DNA from: Ailurus styani
Taxonomy: Eukaryota > Chordata > Mammalia > Carnivora > Ailuridae
Direction of reading: 5' to 3'
NCBI GenBank assembly: GCA_002007465.1
Contig: LNAC01000374.1
Location: 1,455,637 to 1,519,636, forward strand
Length of the DNA: 64,000 nucleotides
Shown: in pieces, positions 60,546 through 64,000 of the stretch
Numbering within the stretch: position 1 is the stretch's first letter
Layout: each line of letters starts with the position of its first letter
Notes under the pieces: generated by a model
Seen by the model: only the letters and a program-made list of their open reading frames with translations
The model's database searches: none
Told to the model about the DNA's origin: nothing
Position numbers and translations under genes: made by a program

Positions 60546-61355
60546 AGAGAGAGCTTGTGTCTCATGTGCAGCTCCTTTTTGTTCTATCTAGTGAACCAAG
60601 TTGGGCCAGACAACCTGAAAGAGACTGCAAAGGTGGTTTGTGTCTTTGAGTCTCCAAAGGGTACAACTCTTCTCTTTGCTTCATTTCCTCTGCCCTCTGC
60701 TCTCACCTCTAAATTTATGGAATGAATAATTTCTTAAGGCAGAGGCCGTCCTAGCCCAAACTAGAGAGTACCAAAATTTTTAAAGAATTTGAGGTTCAAG
60801 CAGATTCCACCTGCAGTCCTATCCCTCTCCCCCACCAGTTGTAGGTCTAAATTTGGGGGTGGTGATGTGGAGGAGATGTTGAGCATTTCTCACCCAAGTG
60901 AGTTATTGTTCTTTCTTCTTGTAACCTTTTCTTATTTTGATTGGATGCGTTGTTTCTGCTTATTTAGAAGTCTAAATTGGCTGTTTACTTATTCTAGGCA
61001 TGTTCCTTTATTGCACATATTGTATACCTACAGATCTGCCAAAAGAGGGAAATAATGTGGGCCACAGGAAGATAGATACTAACTTATAATTCCTATATAT
61101 TGGAAAGTCTTGAGATGTTTCAAGAGTGTATATTAAATTGAAAAAAAAAACAAAAAAGAATCACAAATGCCATGTGAACTCACAGTGAATGAAGTTGGGA
61201 ATAGTTTAAACAAACAAATATGTGACTATTGTATCTCACAGGTCATATTCTCATCTTTACCTCCTATAAGACTCAAAAAACTCTTAGGTTAACAACAGAA
61301 GGGAAACAGAGTTCTGATTTTCAATTTTAAATCTTTGAACTTGAGGAGCCACATG
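60546..61355. other. unassigned DNA
   Basis: No gene or repeat recognised. Plus-strand frames of 78 and 88 codons (60489-60725, 60789-61055) look random. Confidence 0.4.
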
Positions 61356-61359
61356 GAAT

Positions 61360-61490
61360 AACAGAAGAGGGCTCAGCGTAGGACCAAAACTCTGCTTCTT
61401 AGTCATGGGTCTACTAATCCCCAGTTAGATGACTTAAGGAAAATCTTTCATCATCTCTGGGTCTTTGTTTTGTCATCCAGAAGAGTCACT
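61360..61490 (+). mobile_element. MIR SINE fragment
   Basis: ggctcagcgtaggaccaaaa, then gatgacttaaggaaaatctt and tcatctctgggtctttgttt, is a diverged MIR core. Confidence 0.6.
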
Positions 61491-61569
61491 TTTAATTTTA
61501 AAATGTTGGTTTTAGAATCACAAATGTTAATGCATTTTATACTGTTACATGCAACACAAATGTTAGTTG

Positions 61570-61815
61570 TTATTATTTGAGAGTAGACTTCGTTTTAAAT
61601 CCTGGACTACCATGTGAGCTCTGGAGAGTTGGAATTTTTTCATTTCTTGCAAACCATGCTTCCTTGGGCAGGTTATTTAATCTCATTGTGCCTCCCATTC
61701 TGCATGGGTAAATTGAAAACAGTGCTTATTTTGTAAGGTTGTTATAAATTTTAGAAAGATGATACATGTTAAGTATCTAGTTGAATGCTTGACACAGGTT
61801 TTCAAAATTTAAGGC
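61570..61815 (+). mobile_element. MIR SINE, near full length
   Basis: cttgggcaggttatttaatc, tcattgtgcctcccattctg, ttgtaaggttgttataaatt and tgaatgcttgacacaggttt preserve the MIR core and 3' end. Confidence 0.75.
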
Positions 61816-62690
61816 TAATTATTTATTAATATTAAAGTAATGATAGTAATTGTCCTTATTATTATGTATCCATCTAGCCTTGCTCCCAATTATCAAGGGC
61901 TGGAGCAGGCAAGAGGCCCCTGGTAGTTGCATCTAGTTTCTCCTTCTAGCTTAATGGGCAGGCAGACTTATCTGGCTGGATAAAACACCCAGAGCTTTAT
62001 CTAATCATGCTATCGGGACGAGGCGTAGCTTCTTATATATCTACTTTCTGGCTTCTGTGAACTTAGGCATAGCAGCCGGGTTCTCATGCTTGATTCATTC
62101 TCTGATTTTTGATGAAGAATCTAGCAGTATTCCCTGTTGGGCACAGAGATTTAAGATCATTCAAAAATCAAATTGATATGAAAGTTTGATTCCTTCACTC
62201 CAAGAACATGGTTAGAATTTTTTCTTCAGGGAGTACAGTAGCAGTTATTACTTCTTTCCAAGCAGAAAAAGGTCTAAGTTGTTAAGTTCCTCTCACTGTG
62301 CTCCAGTCACTCTCTCAGTGGGGACACACGAGTTCCTTTCATGGCTACACTTGAGCAGCAGTTCCTATGGGGATGCTTCTAACAAAACCAGAACCAAAAC
62401 CAAATGAAGATTTGGGAAGGACGAATAAGCAAACATTTTATTTTTTCATCATTTGGGTAGTATCTTGGATTTTTTTGATCTAAAAACAAACAAAACAAAA
62501 TTAACAAACAAGATGTTGGAATTGGTCCAAATCCGGTTTTCTTTGTTGAGCTGTGTAGGTGACTTCACTATTTATAATGATAGCCTACTCCTAAACCCCT
62601 CTTTAAAATGAAATAAAGATAGAAACAACAATTTTTTTGTACTTTGTCAATCAGCTGATTGGTTGACAAATATTCAGTGATGTATTGTTA
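61816..62690. other. unassigned DNA
   Basis: No gene or repeat recognised. Confidence 0.4.
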
Positions 62691-62694
62691 TACA

Positions 62695-63010
62695 TTAGCA
62701 TGTCCTTATCTGAAATCCTTGGGGCCAGATGTGTATCTCATTCAGAAATTTTAAGATTTAGAAAGATGATATAGTACATTTATTATGTATTGCAAAACAT
62801 TGCCAGCAGAGTATGTGGCCACACCTTATAACCAAATATGTTTACACTTTTGTGAAACATGCTAATAGTCAAGCTGAGTAGGATGAAATAAAGACTTTAA
62901 AGCTTCCCATCAGTTCAGGGTGGGTTTTGCTGCTAAATTTGGTTAGGTTATGTCAACTTTTGTTCACTTAGATTTTATATTTTAAAGACACAGCTTTTAT
63001 AATTTTTAAA
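62695..63010. mobile_element. possible DNA-transposon fossil (Tigger-like)
   Basis: ccttatctgaaatccttggg, then attttaagatttagaaag, and a closing aattttggaatttcacataa, recall a family that begins with 'cttatccgaaatgcttgggacc' and ends with the reverse of it. It is diverged and the assignment is tentative. Confidence 0.4.
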
Positions 63011-63455
63011 TTTTGGAATTTCACATAACAGATAAAAACCTTAGAGTTCTAACCAAGCTTTACTGAAGTGAAAAATGCTGATGGAAAGTTTTCACTTGTG
63101 TCCAAATTGTACAAACGTATTTTGAACAATCCAACTCACCCAAAGAGGGACATTTAGTGACACTCACGGGCTATTGAATTGTTTCAGAATTTTTTGGCCC
63201 CGGTATAATTTGTGTCCCTTTGTGCATTATGACAATGTGATTTTTTTTTGGTAAGGATGCCATATAAACTCTGACTCCTGACCCTCTTTGGTCTGCTGCC
63301 ATCTGTCTAGCATTTCCATGGCAGTACCTAGAATCTTCACTCAGCTATTCCCAGTTAAGAAATAGAACATCATTCCTGTTCACATGTTCTTCTCCTTCAC
63401 TCTCTGCCAGTTTAAATTCAGCATCCGTTCTTTTTTCTAATCACAAAAATAGATC
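63011..63455. other. unassigned DNA
   Basis: No gene or repeat recognised. Confidence 0.4.
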
Positions 63456-64000
63456 TCAAATACACTCCACATAAACACTGAAATTTTTCTTTATAAACAC
63501 TGTCCATATTATGTCAATCCACTGCTTAAGACATGTTAATGGTTTTCCATTGCTCTTACAATATAAACCAAGAATTTTCACAAGAATAATAATTTCCTGG
63601 GCAGTCTGGCCCCTGCCTATTCTCTCCAACATTATCTTATACATTCCCTTCTACTTGCTTGTTATTACTAGAAAACTCAAAATTATTTAACTTTTAAGAC
63701 ATTTATATAGATTGTGTCCTATCCTTGGATGCTCTTCAACTCCAACTTTGTTTTCTGTCTTCTGCTCATTCTCATTTAAATGCTATAAATTAAATAGATT
63801 TTCCCTGAATATAAAGTAGATCTCCACTCTTACTGTTTTTCACAGTACCCTGTTCTTTCCCTTCAACTTATCGTGATTTGATTATATAGCTCTTTCTGTG
63901 TTTTTTGGTTAATGTCTGTTCTCCGCATTAGACAAAGTAAGCTCCACAGGGGTAGTGTCCATATTTTCTTGGTCACTACTATGTGCCCACTGCTTAGCAA
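63456..64000 (+). mobile_element. L2 LINE, running off the window end
   Basis: tcaatccactgcttaagaca, ttttccattgctcttacaat, gggcagtctggcccctgcct, attagacaaagtaagctcca and caggggtagtgtccatattt follow L2 from its 3' region to near its terminus, which lies beyond the window. Confidence 0.78.

Overview
This is repeat-rich, AT-rich vertebrate nuclear DNA. The organism is a carnivoran mammal, most likely a mustelid (ferret, mink, marten, badger or otter group). The best evidence is more than twenty copies of tRNA-derived CAN/SINEC elements. Many carry the head gcctgggtggctcagtgggt, a pyrimidine-rich middle and an AATAAA-rich tail. The version with ggttaaagcctctgcc in the head and tgcctacttgtgatctctct near the tail is, from memory, the form abundant in Mustelidae. 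A carnivore-type L1 with a matching 3' UTR supports this placement. Species cannot be told from the window.

I find no host protein-coding exon, tRNA, rRNA or known ncRNA gene. All longer open frames are short, scattered or derived from transposons. The window is best read as a gene desert or the inside of a large intron. Apart from the L1 ORF2 remnants, no open frame resembles a protein I know.

Layout. 0-6.5 kb: a GT microsatellite, old MIR and L2 pieces and one old SINE. 6.5-15.1 kb: SINEs, an L2 split by an MLT1A-like LTR (8.3-9.5 kb), a second MLT1-like LTR, an ancient L1 remnant and a minus-strand L2. 15.6-25.1 kb: five SINEs, a minus-strand L2 and long unassigned stretches. 25.1-29.7 kb: a dense nest of opposed L2 copies, four SINEs and a twin-primed (5'-inverted) L1 that sits in an L2 and has itself been hit by a young SINE. 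29.8-38.8 kb: MIR copies and four plus-strand SINEs, three of them within 1 kb. 38.8-43.4 kb: a long L2 split by an old L1 3' end, itself hit by a young SINE. A single N at 40034 here has a duplicated 63/64-bp flank that looks like an assembly artefact. Ancient L1 sequence follows. 43.4-64 kb: scattered SINEs, L2 and MIR pieces, a 5'-truncated young L1 tail (58.9-59.15 kb), a possible DNA-transposon fossil and an L2 that runs off the window end.

The elements form age layers. L2 and MIR are oldest, then ancient L1 and MaLR LTRs, then older CAN-SINEs, then carnivore L1 and mustelid-type SINEs with near-perfect target-site duplications (TSDs). No cooperating gene system is present. Family names rest on recalled consensus sequences, not on a repeat-database search, so subfamily names and edges of old elements are approximate.
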